A stretch of DNA of 39,421 bases from assembly GCA_019634415.1 (NCBI GenBank), contig JAHQVJ010000110.1, positions 1 to 39,421 of the forward strand. The letters run 5' to 3'. The notes beneath the pieces are model-generated. The model saw nothing but the letters and a program-made list of their open reading frames with translations, had not been told where the DNA came from and ran no database searches. The translations under genes and the position numbers were made by a program. Position 1 is the first letter of the stretch, and each line of letters begins with the position of its first letter. Source of the stretch: Myxococcales bacterium (GTDB lineage: Bacteria; Myxococcota_A; UBA796; GCA-2862545). This document shows, in pieces, positions 26,727 to 35,230 of this stretch.

Positions 26727-27002
26727 ATGTTCGGCAACATCGCCGCCTTCGTGGTGAGCAACGATCAGATGTGCGCTGGCCTGTTCGGCTCGGATCTCGG
26801 GCTGCGACTCGACGACGAACGACGCGACGAGCTGCGCGCCCACGAGGGCAGCGGCCCCTTCGGCCCGGAGGGTCGCCCCATGCGGGCCTACGCCGTGCTC
26901 CCGGCCGCCTGGCGAGACGACCCCGCCCAGATCGACGAGTGGGTGAGCGCCGCCATCCACCACACCGCCACCCTGCCGCCCAAGAAGAAGCGGTCGCGCT
27001 GA
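26727..27002 (+). CDS. TfoX N-terminal-domain protein
   Basis: The predicted protein has 91 residues. It matches the core of the TfoX_N domain: MFGNIAAFVVSNDQMCAGLF at the start, GLRLDDE in the middle, GRPMRAYAVLP, then a C-terminal helix ending TLPPKKK. Stand-alone TfoX_N proteins are widespread and not proven competence regulators. The usual N-terminal helix before the MFG motif is missing, so the protein is short for the family. AGGAG at 26718-26722 precedes the ATG, which supports this start. It is probably co-transcribed with the GFA gene. Confidence 0.85.
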   Translation: MFGNIAAFVVSNDQMCAGLFGSDLGLRLDDERRDELRAHEGSGPFGPEGRPMRAYAVLPAAWRDDPAQIDEWVSAAIHHTATLPPKKKRSR

Positions 27003-27072
27003 GGCGCCCACGTTCCTTCCATTCGAAGTTTCCGGCGTCGCACGGACTGTAATACCCCGCAAACCGGACAAC

Positions 27073-27101
27073 TTGACTGCAAATAGGGCAACACGTAGGA
27101 T
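27073..27101 (+). promoter_or_regulatory. sigma70-type promoter giving a leaderless mRNA
   Basis: TTGACT (27073-27078) and TAGGAT (27096-27101) are separated by exactly 17 nt, a near-consensus housekeeping promoter. Initiation about 7 nt after the -10 box would fall on the A of the ATG at 27108. No ribosome binding site is visible before that ATG, which fits leaderless translation. Confidence 0.65.
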
Positions 27102-27107
27102 CGGCGG

Positions 27108-28493
27108 ATGCATGCTGTGTTCTACGCGTGTGCGGCCGTGGCCGCAGGGTTCGATGCGCCCCAGGTCGGGTCCGTGGACAGTGGTCCCGTCACCTCGGAT
27201 GCTGCCGCCACGTTCTTCAACCCTGCCCTCCTCGCCACCCTCGAAGCGCCCTCGGTGATGGTGGGGGCTGGTGTGGTGGCCGGTCGCATCAGCGTGCAGC
27301 GGGATCGCCTCGGCGACTACGTGGCCGGCGATGGCCTGTGGCTGCAGGCGCCCGACGATCCCGCCGCCCTCGATCCGAGCCTCTCCGGACCCGCAGACGC
27401 CGTGGGCACCACGCCCGTCTCTGCACTCGGCGACCTGTTCGTGGCAGTTCCAGCGGGGCCCGTGGGCCTCGGCTTCGGCGCCTACGTGCCCTACGCGGCC
27501 GTGCTGGACTTCCCCGTGGACGGGCCGCAGCGCTATGCCGTGCAAGACACCACCGTGCTGATCTCGCACCTGGCCGCGGGCGCGGGAGTGCAGCTCGGCA
27601 AGGTGTCGGTGGGAGCGCGCGGCGCCTTCGTGCTGGGCTTCGCCGAGCTCGACAAGGTGCAGGATCTGGCCGGCCTGAACTACTTCCGCGACGTCTTCGG
27701 CGACCCGCCCATCCAGCAGCCCAACGACTTCGGCCGCAGCGCACCGAGCACCGTGCGTGAGCAGGAGCTGCTGTCGCGACAGCTCATCGTGCGACGCGCC
27801 GTGGCGCGCACGTTCACCTTCGCCGTGGGGACGGCTGCAGATCTGGGCGCCTGGCGTCTGTCGGCCAGCTACGACCACGGCTCCAAGCCCGTCTTCGTGG
27901 GCCAGTTCACCCTCGACACCGACGAGCCCTTCTACACCGACGATCTCGAGGCCTTCGGGTTCGACTACCCGCGCGTGCCCCGCGGCGACGCCAGCCTCTC
28001 GGTGGGCACGCCGCGCCGGATCCGGCTCGGTCTGTCGCGCGATCTGTCGTCCGCCCTCGAGGGCCGCTTGGCCGTGACCTGGTCCGACTGGACCCGCTAC
28101 GAGGGCACCGAGTTCCGCATCCGCAGCGATGCCTTCGCGAACGCCGAGCTAGGCCTCACGAACCTGGTGGAGACCTTCATCGTGCGCGACTGGCAGCCCT
28201 CCCTCGGGATCGAGGCCGGCGTGTCGCACACCGGCTTCACCGCTGCCGTGGGCTACGAGTCGCCGGCGTCGCCCGACGCCACGGTGGATGCCGTGAGCCC
28301 TGATGGGCACCGCCTCATCGCCCGTGGGGGTGCCAAGGTGGGGCTGTCGGAGCCGCTGGCGCTGTGGGTGGGAGGCAAGCTGCAGGGGATCGTTCCCCGC
28401 ACCGTCACCACCTCGGACTTCGATCTGGGAAACGGCACCTACAACCTATTCCTCGGCTCGTTGTCGCTCAACCTCATCTACACCGCGAGGTGA
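27108..28493 (+). CDS. FadL/OMPP1-family outer-membrane protein
   Basis: The predicted protein has 461 residues. A short signal peptide (MHAVFYACAAVAAGFDA) is followed by the family hallmark near the mature N-terminus, DAAATFFNPALLATL (compare the NPA motif of FadL/TodX porins). The rest alternates amphipathic strands typical of a 14-stranded barrel and ends in an aromatic/hydrophobic strand (LSLNLIYTAR). FadL-type proteins carry hydrophobic molecules such as long-chain fatty acids across the outer membrane. It is the first gene of a tight three-gene operon: the next GTG comes 3 nt after its stop. The start follows a strong promoter so closely that the mRNA is probably leaderless. Confidence 0.88.
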   Translation: MHAVFYACAAVAAGFDAPQVGSVDSGPVTSDAAATFFNPALLATLEAPSVMVGAGVVAGRISVQRDRLGDYVAGDGLWLQAPDDPAALDPSLSGPADAVGTTPVSALGDLFVAVPAGPVGLGFGAYVPYAAVLDFPVDGPQRYAVQDTTVLISHLAAGAGVQLGKVSVGARGAFVLGFAELDKVQDLAGLNYFRDVFGDPPIQQPNDFGRSAPSTVREQELLSRQLIVRRAVARTFTFAVGTAADLGAWRLSASYDHGSKPVFVGQFTLDTDEPFYTDDLEAFGFDYPRVPRGDASLSVGTPRRIRLGLSRDLSSALEGRLAVTWSDWTRYEGTEFRIRSDAFANAELGLTNLVETFIVRDWQPSLGIEAGVSHTGFTAAVGYESPASPDATVDAVSPDGHRLIARGGAKVGLSEPLALWVGGKLQGIVPRTVTTSDFDLGNGTYNLFLGSLSLNLIYTAR

Positions 28494-28496
28494 TCC

Positions 28497-30242
28497 GTGT
28501 GGATCGCGTTGGCCGTCGCTGGCTGCACTGAAGCGCTGCAATCCGACGTCACCCGAGACGTGGGCGATCCCGACACCCCCTGGACCGCCGAGATCACACC
28601 GTTCGGCGCGCAGGAAGGGGCGGTCGTGCTGCAGCTGGCCCCCGAGGACCGCGAGCGGATCGAGCTGCAGATGTCGCGCGACGAGGTGGCGGAGCTGCTG
28701 GGCTCCATCGCGGCCGACATCGAGCTGCTGCGCTTGGATCCGGAGATCCTGCTCCGCGGGGCCCTCGATCAGATCCGCTTCGCCTGCGGCGACGACTGGA
28801 CCAACAACGAGCGCAACACCGACTACGACTGTAGCCTCACCCCCCTGGGTCAGAGCTTCGGTCCCGACTGGGACAGCACGCCCGAGTTCGCCATGCTGCG
28901 GCTGCTCACCATGACCCCCAACAACGCCGATTCGGACGGCACCAGCCTCGAAGGCGCCGCCAACATCGCCGACGCCCTGGGGATCGGTGGTGGCTTCGAC
29001 AACGTGCTCGCCGACACCTTGCTCGTCGCCGACACCGATCTGGCGGTGGGCAACGAGGCGGTGGTGCAGATCCTGCTCACCAACCTGTTGGCCACCCACC
29101 CGAGCTTGGGGGCCGACGCCACGATCCCGGTGTCGCTACGAGACGCCCTGACGGATCTGGCCTCGCTCTTCGACACCCTCGGCCCATCGGGGAACCATCC
29201 CGGCGTGGTGAGCGCGGCCCCCTTCGGTCAGGTGCTCGCCGACGACTTCTCCATGGGCCTGGCCCTGGATTCCCACCTACAGGTGCTCGACGGCATCGAT
29301 CTTTCGGCAGGCAAGGGCTTCCTGGTGCGGTCCGACGCGCCCGATCCGGTGTCCATGGACTTCGAGGACCCCGAGCGCTTCACGCTGCAGGGCATCGTGG
29401 ACGGTCCGGTGGTGGATCTGCAGCTCGGTCTGATCGACGACCCCACCGCCCCCGTGGCCTGCACCGTGGATCCCAGCTGCTACGACGATCTACCGGGGAA
29501 CCCCACCTTCGCCGGCAGCGTGTGGCACCTCGATCCCTGGACCATCGAGCGCATCGTGGCCGAGGCAGCCTGGCTGGAGCACAACAAGCGTCCGCCCTAC
29601 GAGCAGACCTACCGCACCTTGCTGTTCGTGCCCGCCGTCACCGTGCAGCTCGGCACCGACGGCACGCCACCGGCCTGGGCCCGGATGACCACGCTGCTCG
29701 ATCTGGGGGACCCACCCGACGACCAGTACCTGTGGGATCTGCTGCTGGAGGTGGCCCAGCAGAACCTGCACAGCTGGGACACCTACGAGCTCGCAGAGGG
29801 CACGGCCAACCCGATCTACGCGCTGCAGGACGTGCCCACCGGCCTCACCGCAGGCGCCGTGGAGGCTCAGGTGCGCAGCGCCATGGCGAAGCAATCCTCC
29901 GAGATCGCCCACGCGCTGTTCGGCAACTACCGCGACAACTCCGATCCGGTGGACCTGGTGTTCGCCCGCGACGCGGAGGGCGCACCCGCGCTGCAGTTCG
30001 TGAGCGCGCTCGACCGCAACCCCGAGGGAACCCCCACCCATGCCGTGTCGGGCTTCTTCTCCGATCCGGAGCTGACCCAGCGCGTGAGCCGGCCCAAGGG
30101 GGACCGGCAGGTCTGGGTGCCGCCGACCGGTGTGTCCACGGTGTACGCCCAGGACGATGCCGGCGACCGGTTCCGCCTCGACGTGCACTTCGAGGGCCCC
30201 GAGGCGGACCAGATCTCGGTGGTCGTGATGGAGGCGATGTGA
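28497..30242 (+). CDS. large lipoprotein, paralogue of the next gene
   Basis: The predicted protein has 581 residues. An extremely short signal (MWIALAVAGC) with lipobox VAGC puts lipidated Cys at position 10. The stop of the FadL gene is in frame just upstream, so no earlier start exists. No known domain was recognised. Shared blocks with the following gene (LLATHPS, PWTIERIV, YLWDLLLEVAQ, SGFFSDPELTQRVS) show they are tandem paralogues. Cysteines occur in a CTVDPSC loop absent from the paralogue. It probably sits in the outer membrane next to the FadL-like channel, perhaps as a periplasmic or surface partner (inference). Confidence 0.82.
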   Translation: MWIALAVAGCTEALQSDVTRDVGDPDTPWTAEITPFGAQEGAVVLQLAPEDRERIELQMSRDEVAELLGSIAADIELLRLDPEILLRGALDQIRFACGDDWTNNERNTDYDCSLTPLGQSFGPDWDSTPEFAMLRLLTMTPNNADSDGTSLEGAANIADALGIGGGFDNVLADTLLVADTDLAVGNEAVVQILLTNLLATHPSLGADATIPVSLRDALTDLASLFDTLGPSGNHPGVVSAAPFGQVLADDFSMGLALDSHLQVLDGIDLSAGKGFLVRSDAPDPVSMDFEDPERFTLQGIVDGPVVDLQLGLIDDPTAPVACTVDPSCYDDLPGNPTFAGSVWHLDPWTIERIVAEAAWLEHNKRPPYEQTYRTLLFVPAVTVQLGTDGTPPAWARMTTLLDLGDPPDDQYLWDLLLEVAQQNLHSWDTYELAEGTANPIYALQDVPTGLTAGAVEAQVRSAMAKQSSEIAHALFGNYRDNSDPVDLVFARDAEGAPALQFVSALDRNPEGTPTHAVSGFFSDPELTQRVSRPKGDRQVWVPPTGVSTVYAQDDAGDRFRLDVHFEGPEADQISVVVMEAM

Positions 30243-31879
30243 GACCGATCCTGCTGGTGCTCGGCGCCTGGGCCTGCGCGCCGCTGCCTCCTCCCCCGGA
30301 GGAGCCTGCCCCGCTGCAGCCCCTGGCGGTGGGCGAGCAGCGCGCCATCGAGCTGCACACCTTCCGCTTCGACGTGGAGGACTACGAGCTGGTGCTCGGG
30401 ATCGACGACCTGCGGGCGTTACCCGCCGAGATCCTGGCGGAGGTGGCGCTGCTGGACCTGCCCCTGGACGGGCTCGTGGCCGGCCTGCTCGAGCGCATCG
30501 CCACGACGGACCCGAGCACGCTCGACCCAGCGGCGCGCAACCTGCAGACCCTGCTGTTGGCCACGCCCGACAGCATCTCCCTGGAGGGCACCAGCGCTGC
30601 GTCGCTGGAGGCGCTGTCGGGATCGGTGGGCATTCCCATCGCCAAGCCCCTCGCGGACCTGTTTCAGATCGAGGTGGGCGATCGGTTGCTTCCCCCCGAG
30701 GTCCTCGCCGACGCCGTCACGGACGGGCTCGTGGCCACGCATCCGAGTGCAGCGGGCGGCGTGCTGCCCATCACCGTGCAGGATCTGGTGTCGGACTTCG
30801 AGGGGCTGGCGGAGCGGTTCGGTCCCGTGGCGACCCCCGAGGGCGACCATCCCGGGGTGCTGGCCGCCGTGAGCGGTGTGCGCGCCGCCACCGAGGACTT
30901 CGGCGTGGCCCTGAAGGCCAGCGCCAACGCCCTGCCCTACAGCGGCGTGGACCTCACCGCCGCGAGCCCTGGCCGGGTCGCCGGCATCGCCGCTCAGATC
31001 GACACCCTCTTCGACACCACCGATCCGAGCTGGCTGCGCATCGAGGGGCTACAGCCCGAGCCCTTCATCGAGTCCGTCACCGTGCGGCTCACCCAGGACC
31101 CCACCACCGCCCTGCCGAGCCCAGGTCGCGACAACCCGCTCGGCTCCACGGCCTTCGGCATGGCGCCCTGGACGCTGGAGCGGATGGTGGCCGTGGCGGC
31201 CACCGAGGCGGCGAGCGAGCTGCAGCCAGCCACCGTGGCGTACCAGCTGGGCACGGGCGCCACGGTGTTCTCCGTAGAGCTCGCCGAGGACCGCTGGACC
31301 ACCTTCTCCACCTTCGCCGACGTGGGGGAGCCGCCGCCGCCGGCGTTCCTGTGGGACTTGGTGCTGGAGATCGCGCAGGTGCGCCTGAACGAGGGCTTGG
31401 CGGCGCCGAGCGACATCGAGCTGCGGCTGTCGAACGTGCCGCTGGGCTTCGACGCCGAGACCCTGTCGGAGCTGGCCTCGGCGGCGCTGGCAGCCGATCC
31501 GCGCGCCCTGCAGCCACTCGCCGAGATCGTGACCGCCAATGGCTCCGGCGCCCCCGATCTCTTCTACCGACCGCTGGCCACCGCAGACGGTGTCGAGGAC
31601 TGGTTGTTCTTCGTGGCGCCCGACGACATCCCGCGTCCCGACGGCACTCCCGAGCGGCCCTACGCCTATGGCACCGTGGGCTTCTTCTCCGACGCCGCCC
31701 TCACGCAGAAGGTCAGCACCACCGAGGAGATCAGCGGCGACACCCTCCGCGAGAAGGTGCGGGTGCAGGTGGGCGACGTGCTCTACGCCGGCGACGACGA
31801 GGGCGCGGCCTTCGAGCTGCAGGTGACCGACAAGCCCAGCCGCAACCGGCTCGCCCTTGCCATCACGCGGGTCCAATAG
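30239..31879 (+). CDS. large lipoprotein, second tandem paralogue
   Basis: The predicted protein has 546 residues from GTG 30239, which overlaps the previous stop as GTGA. The signal MRPILLVLGAWAC places the lipid-bearing Cys at position 13, followed by a Pro-rich stretch (APLPPPPEEPAP) that tethers the domain. Motifs matching the previous gene in the same order include LVATHPS, PWTLERMV, FLWDLVLEIAQ and VGFFSDAALTQKVS. No public domain was recognised. The open frame extends upstream inside the previous gene, but only the GTG at the overlap yields a lipoprotein signal. It ends at the left arm of a long inverted repeat. Confidence 0.85.
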   Translation: MRPILLVLGAWACAPLPPPPEEPAPLQPLAVGEQRAIELHTFRFDVEDYELVLGIDDLRALPAEILAEVALLDLPLDGLVAGLLERIATTDPSTLDPAARNLQTLLLATPDSISLEGTSAASLEALSGSVGIPIAKPLADLFQIEVGDRLLPPEVLADAVTDGLVATHPSAAGGVLPITVQDLVSDFEGLAERFGPVATPEGDHPGVLAAVSGVRAATEDFGVALKASANALPYSGVDLTAASPGRVAGIAAQIDTLFDTTDPSWLRIEGLQPEPFIESVTVRLTQDPTTALPSPGRDNPLGSTAFGMAPWTLERMVAVAATEAASELQPATVAYQLGTGATVFSVELAEDRWTTFSTFADVGEPPPPAFLWDLVLEIAQVRLNEGLAAPSDIELRLSNVPLGFDAETLSELASAALAADPRALQPLAEIVTANGSGAPDLFYRPLATADGVEDWLFFVAPDDIPRPDGTPERPYAYGTVGFFSDAALTQKVSTTEEISGDTLREKVRVQVGDVLYAGDDEGAAFELQVTDKPSRNRLALAITRVQ

Positions 31880-31982
31880 GGCTTCGTGCGAACTGCAGTG
31901 CCGTCGGCAAGGAGCTGATCAGCCGCGAACGCAGTTCGCCAGCTCCTTGTCGGCGGCACTGCGGGGCGCAACGACGAAGCCC
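31879..31982. repeat. long imperfect inverted repeat between convergent genes
   Basis: The left arm (31879-31917) and right arm (31940-31982) share GGGCTTCGT, GCAGTGCCG and CAAGGAGCTG blocks in inverted order, with small bulges. The loop holds a smaller dyad, GCGAAC/GTTCGC at 31924-31938. It lies between a + gene ending at its edge and a - gene ending at 32016, so it could act as a two-way terminator. The length (~104 bp) also fits a small palindromic mobile or REP-like element. Confidence 0.75.
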
Positions 31983-32015
31983 GCTCACCTGTAGGGGATC
32001 GGCCCACTACGGGCA

Positions 32016-32750
32016 TCACCGCTCGAAGGTCAGCCCCGCCCCCACGCGCGCCCCCGGCCCGTCGTTGAGCACGTCCGGCAGCCACACCGCATCTGCTGTG
32101 AGCCCGAAGCCGCTCGCCACCGCCACGAAGCCCTTGGCTCCGAAGGCCAGCACCCGCGGCACCGGAGCCACCGCCTCCACACCCGTGGTGGCGCTGCGCC
32201 CGAAGGCCGGCTGCACCTCCACCGTGGCCGCCACGCCCGTGCCCGACGCCGCCACTCCCCACTCCGTGCGCAGGCGCAGCCCCGAGCTCGCAGCACCCAG
32301 GCGATGGCGCAGCACCGCGTCGAGCGTGCCCCAGCCCAGGCCGAAGGAGCGCCCCCAGCCCGCTCCCACCAGCAGGTCCGCACCGCCAGGTCCCAGCTCC
32401 GGCGACCGGCCGCGGCGGTAGGGCGCCAGGCGCACCCCCCCGAGCAGCGCCACCGCAGTCTCGCCAGAGACCGGCGCAGCCTCCACGAGCAGCTCCACGT
32501 CTTGCAGGCCACGGCCCACCGCGTCGTCGGCACGCTGGCTCACCCAGGCTGCGGCGACGTCCAGCTCGAGGCCACGTCCCAGGCCCACCTCGGCGTAGCC
32601 TTCGAGGGAGCGGGTGCGCGTGGCCAGAGCGCGAGCGTCGAAGGCCGCCCGGCCCGTGAACTGCCCAGCACCCAGCTTGGCGTACACGCTGCCCAGATCG
32701 CGGGCCCAGGGGCCGGCGTAGGCCGACGACAGCCATGTCCAGAGGATCAT
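32016..32750 (-). CDS. predicted outer-membrane beta-barrel protein
   Basis: The predicted protein has 244 residues from ATG 32750 (or one more from GTG 32753). A short signal peptide (MILWTWLSSAYA) is followed by repeated Gly-rich amphipathic strands such as GLGRGLELDVAAAW and GTGVAATVEVQPAF. The end, VGAGLTFER, resembles a barrel closing strand although the final residue is Arg. No specific family was recognised; it may be a transporter-like or structural barrel. No strong ribosome binding site is visible. It diverges from the molybdopterin oxidoreductase gene across 138 bp. Confidence 0.78.
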   Translation of the reverse strand: MILWTWLSSAYAGPWARDLGSVYAKLGAGQFTGRAAFDARALATRTRSLEGYAEVGLGRGLELDVAAAWVSQRADDAVGRGLQDVELLVEAAPVSGETAVALLGGVRLAPYRRGRSPELGPGGADLLVGAGWGRSFGLGWGTLDAVLRHRLGAASSGLRLRTEWGVAASGTGVAATVEVQPAFGRSATTGVEAVAPVPRVLAFGAKGFVAVASGFGLTADAVWLPDVLNDGPGARVGAGLTFER

Positions 32751-32888
32751 CACAGCGTGCTCTACGGAGGCCCGGAGCGGACGGTTACCGCGCGGCGGCC
32801 ATCACCACGCGGTGGCGAGCCATTGCTCGTCCACCGACCAGCGAGGCCGCTCGGTAACCACGTGTCGGATCCAGGCATACTGCCGCCC

Positions 32889-33902
32889 ATGAGCACCGAC
32901 GACCCCACCCGCCGCTCCGTCGTCCGCCTCATGGGAGGCATCGCCACCGCCGCCGTGCTGCCCGCCAACTTCGGCGGCTGCAGCGTCGGCGGCGCCGTCT
33001 CCCGCGGCTCGCTGCACCGCCCCACCCCCGACGAGCCCCTCACCCCGCCGTCGGACTTCTACGTCAACGCCAACTTCGGCATCCCCGAGTTCGCCAGCTG
33101 GCAGCTACACGTCGACGGACTCGTGGATCGCCGGCTCACCCTGAGCCTCGACGACATCGCCGCCATGCCGCAGATCACCCGCACTCTCACGTTGGAGTGC
33201 ATCGGCAACTTCCCCGGCGGGACCTTACTCTCGTCGGGCGCCTTCACCGGCCCACCGCTCGCCCACGTGCTCGCCGAGGCCGGCCTGTCGGACCGGGCCC
33301 GCGGGCTGATGTTCGTCGGCATGGACGGCTACCCCGCCTACCTGCCCGTCTCCGTGCTCGACGAGGGCGCGATGCTCGTCACCCACCTCGGCGGCGAGCC
33401 GCTGCGCGCTGTACACGGCGCACCGCTGCGCGCGCTCATGCCCGGCCGCTACGGCATGTTCAGCATCAAGTGGCTCGACTCCATCACCGCCACCCGCGAG
33501 TTCGCCACCTACGGATCCCTCGGACAGCTCGCCTCCTTCGTGGAGGCGAACACGCACCTCCGCAGCCGCATCGACACCGTGGGGGGCGGCAGCCGCGTGC
33601 CGCTCGGCAGCACCGTGACCATGAGCGGCCTCGCCGTCACCGGTGGGATCGGGATCACCCGCGTGCAGATCAGCGACGGCGGGGACTGGCAAGACGCCGA
33701 GATCACCTACAACCGCAGCGGAAGCGATCTCAGCCCCTACCTGTGGTCGCTGTGGTCCTTCGACTGGACGCCCACCGCCGCCGGCGAGCACACGCTCACG
33801 GTGCGCGCCTGGGACGCCCATGGCCATACCCAGGACGAGGAGGTGGACTTCCCCTATGACGCAGGCGCTCTGCATCGCGTGGCTGTCCTGGTCGACGGCT
33901 GA
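32889..33902 (+). CDS. Tat-exported molybdopterin-dependent oxidoreductase (sulfite-oxidase fold)
   Basis: The predicted protein has 337 residues. It opens with a twin-arginine signal, RRSVVRLMGG (Arg8-Arg9), and FGGC at 28-31 that may make it a lipoprotein. The sulfite-oxidase-type catalytic domain (~55-225) has the Mo-ligand Cys104 in LECIGN and the family segment GYPAYLPVSV. A C-terminal Ig-like dimerisation domain (~230-335) follows. The usual Arg after GN (GNR) is replaced by Phe, so the anion substrate may differ from sulfite. No heme or CPxCG module is attached. CATACT at 32876-32881 lies 7 nt before the ATG, a possible leaderless start. Its end overlaps the next gene by 47 nt. Confidence 0.9.
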   Translation: MSTDDPTRRSVVRLMGGIATAAVLPANFGGCSVGGAVSRGSLHRPTPDEPLTPPSDFYVNANFGIPEFASWQLHVDGLVDRRLTLSLDDIAAMPQITRTLTLECIGNFPGGTLLSSGAFTGPPLAHVLAEAGLSDRARGLMFVGMDGYPAYLPVSVLDEGAMLVTHLGGEPLRAVHGAPLRALMPGRYGMFSIKWLDSITATREFATYGSLGQLASFVEANTHLRSRIDTVGGGSRVPLGSTVTMSGLAVTGGIGITRVQISDGGDWQDAEITYNRSGSDLSPYLWSLWSFDWTPTAAGEHTLTVRAWDAHGHTQDEEVDFPYDAGALHRVAVLVDG

Positions 33903-34503
33903 CGCCACCACCCCCGCCGTCCACGGCGCCGCGCTGCCCCAAGGCGGCCAAGCCGTCCTGCAGGTGGAGGGCGGCTTCGCAGGAACCTTCCCCACCCTGG
34001 GCGCCGCCGCCCACCTGGGGCTGTCGGAGTCCGTGGACGTCACCGTGGATGCCGTGACCCACGCAGGCCTCGCCTACGCCCTGGGCCTGCGAGCGCGCTG
34101 GGCGCCGCAGCGAGGCGACTGGGCCATGGGCCTACGCCTCGACGAGAGCTTCTTCACCGTGGAGGAGCTCGGAGGCATTCCCTCGATCCACGCCCCCTTC
34201 GGGGGACGGCTCGCGCTCACGCCCACCGCCGCCCACCGCTTCACCACCACCGCCCGTGTGGACCTCGGCACCACCGCAGGTGCTGGCGTGGCCCTGGTGC
34301 CCGTGCAGGCCACCCCCGACGGGCCCCAGCGACAGCTGGACCCCGCGCTGGAGACCGTGTGGGCCGAGATCGCCGCCACCTGGCCCGGCGAGGGAGGCCG
34401 CACCGTGGTGCGCCTGCGCCTCATCGTGCCCGTCGCCGGCGACTTCCACCCCCTGGGCTACGTCCCCTGGCTCACCATCGGGCGGATCTGGGGGGTGCGA
34501 TGA
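33856..34503 (+). CDS. exported beta-barrel-like protein
   Basis: The predicted protein has 215 residues from ATG 33856. The likely signal peptide is MTQALCIAWLSWSTADA. The body alternates hydrophobic and polar residues in ~10-residue strands, with Gly and Ala at turns, as in an outer-membrane barrel. No family was recognised. The start lies 47 nt inside the oxidoreductase gene, in another frame, and the stop overlaps the next start (ATGA), so all three are co-translated. This links two envelope proteins to a periplasmic molybdenum enzyme. It could receive or deliver substrate, but that is inference. Confidence 0.78.
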   Translation: MTQALCIAWLSWSTADATTPAVHGAALPQGGQAVLQVEGGFAGTFPTLGAAAHLGLSESVDVTVDAVTHAGLAYALGLRARWAPQRGDWAMGLRLDESFFTVEELGGIPSIHAPFGGRLALTPTAAHRFTTTARVDLGTTAGAGVALVPVQATPDGPQRQLDPALETVWAEIAATWPGEGGRTVVRLRLIVPVAGDFHPLGYVPWLTIGRIWGVR

Positions 34504-35171
34504 GCCCCACCATGGCGGCCCTGGCAGTGATGCCGCTACAGCTCGCTCAGACGCGTCCGGCGGGAAGCTGGGGCTGGGAGCTGCATGCCGGCTTCTCCCT
34601 GCTGCGCATCGGGGTGCCCTCCGTGCCCGTGCTGCCCGTGCTCACCGGAGGCGCCGCCGCCGAGGTGGCACTTGGCGACCACGCCGACCTGGGCGTGCGC
34701 TACACCACCTGGCTGGGCTTCGACCATCGCCTCGGCCCCGAGCTGCAGGTCGGCACGTCCCTCGGCCCGGACTGGGGACTGGGCGCCCGCGTCCACCCTG
34801 CCCTGCGCATCGCCGGAACCGCGTCCGAGACCGTGGAGCTGGGCGGCGACGTGAGCGTGCCCGCGTCAGCCGTGGTCAGCGCCCGCCTGGGCCGACACTG
34901 GCTCACGGTGGAGGGCGGCGCCACCGTGCAGCTCGTGCTGTTCGAGCGCCTCGAGGGCGTGGGCTTCGTGGACGCCCGCCCCTGGCTCGCCACCGTGGAC
35001 GTCGCCCTGGAGCTCGCCTGGGGCTCGAAGCACACCCGCGCGCTGGCCACCCGACTCGAGCTCGCCATCCCCACCGCACCCAACGACCCCCTGAGCGTCG
35101 GGGGCGTGCGGCCCAGGCTGGTACTCTCCGGACACTTCGGCCCGAGCGGCGATCCGCCCGCCGAAGAGTAA
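34500..35171 (+). CDS. exported beta-barrel-like protein, second of pair
   Basis: The predicted protein has 223 residues. A hydrophobic N-terminus (MSPTMAALAVMPLQLAQ) is a probable signal peptide. Repeated amphipathic strands (AAAEVALGDHADLGVRYTTW, WLTVEGGATVQLVLFE) suggest a barrel, with a last strand VRPRLVLSGHFG followed by a short acidic tail. No family was recognised. The ATG overlaps the previous stop by the ATGA junction. It is the last gene of the oxidoreductase operon. It is similar in size and style to the preceding protein, so they could be distant relatives, though I see no clear shared motif. Confidence 0.76.
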   Translation: MSPTMAALAVMPLQLAQTRPAGSWGWELHAGFSLLRIGVPSVPVLPVLTGGAAAEVALGDHADLGVRYTTWLGFDHRLGPELQVGTSLGPDWGLGARVHPALRIAGTASETVELGGDVSVPASAVVSARLGRHWLTVEGGATVQLVLFERLEGVGFVDARPWLATVDVALELAWGSKHTRALATRLELAIPTAPNDPLSVGGVRPRLVLSGHFGPSGDPPAEE

Positions 35172-35230
35172 TCCAAACGCAGATATTCGATGGATCGCAC
35201 CCCTCGGTCTGGACAACTTCGGGTCACAAG

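Noticed and set aside
32751..32888. Small gene in the divergent gap
   Set aside because: No frame with a start, RBS and plausible protein; the gap more likely holds promoters for both sides.
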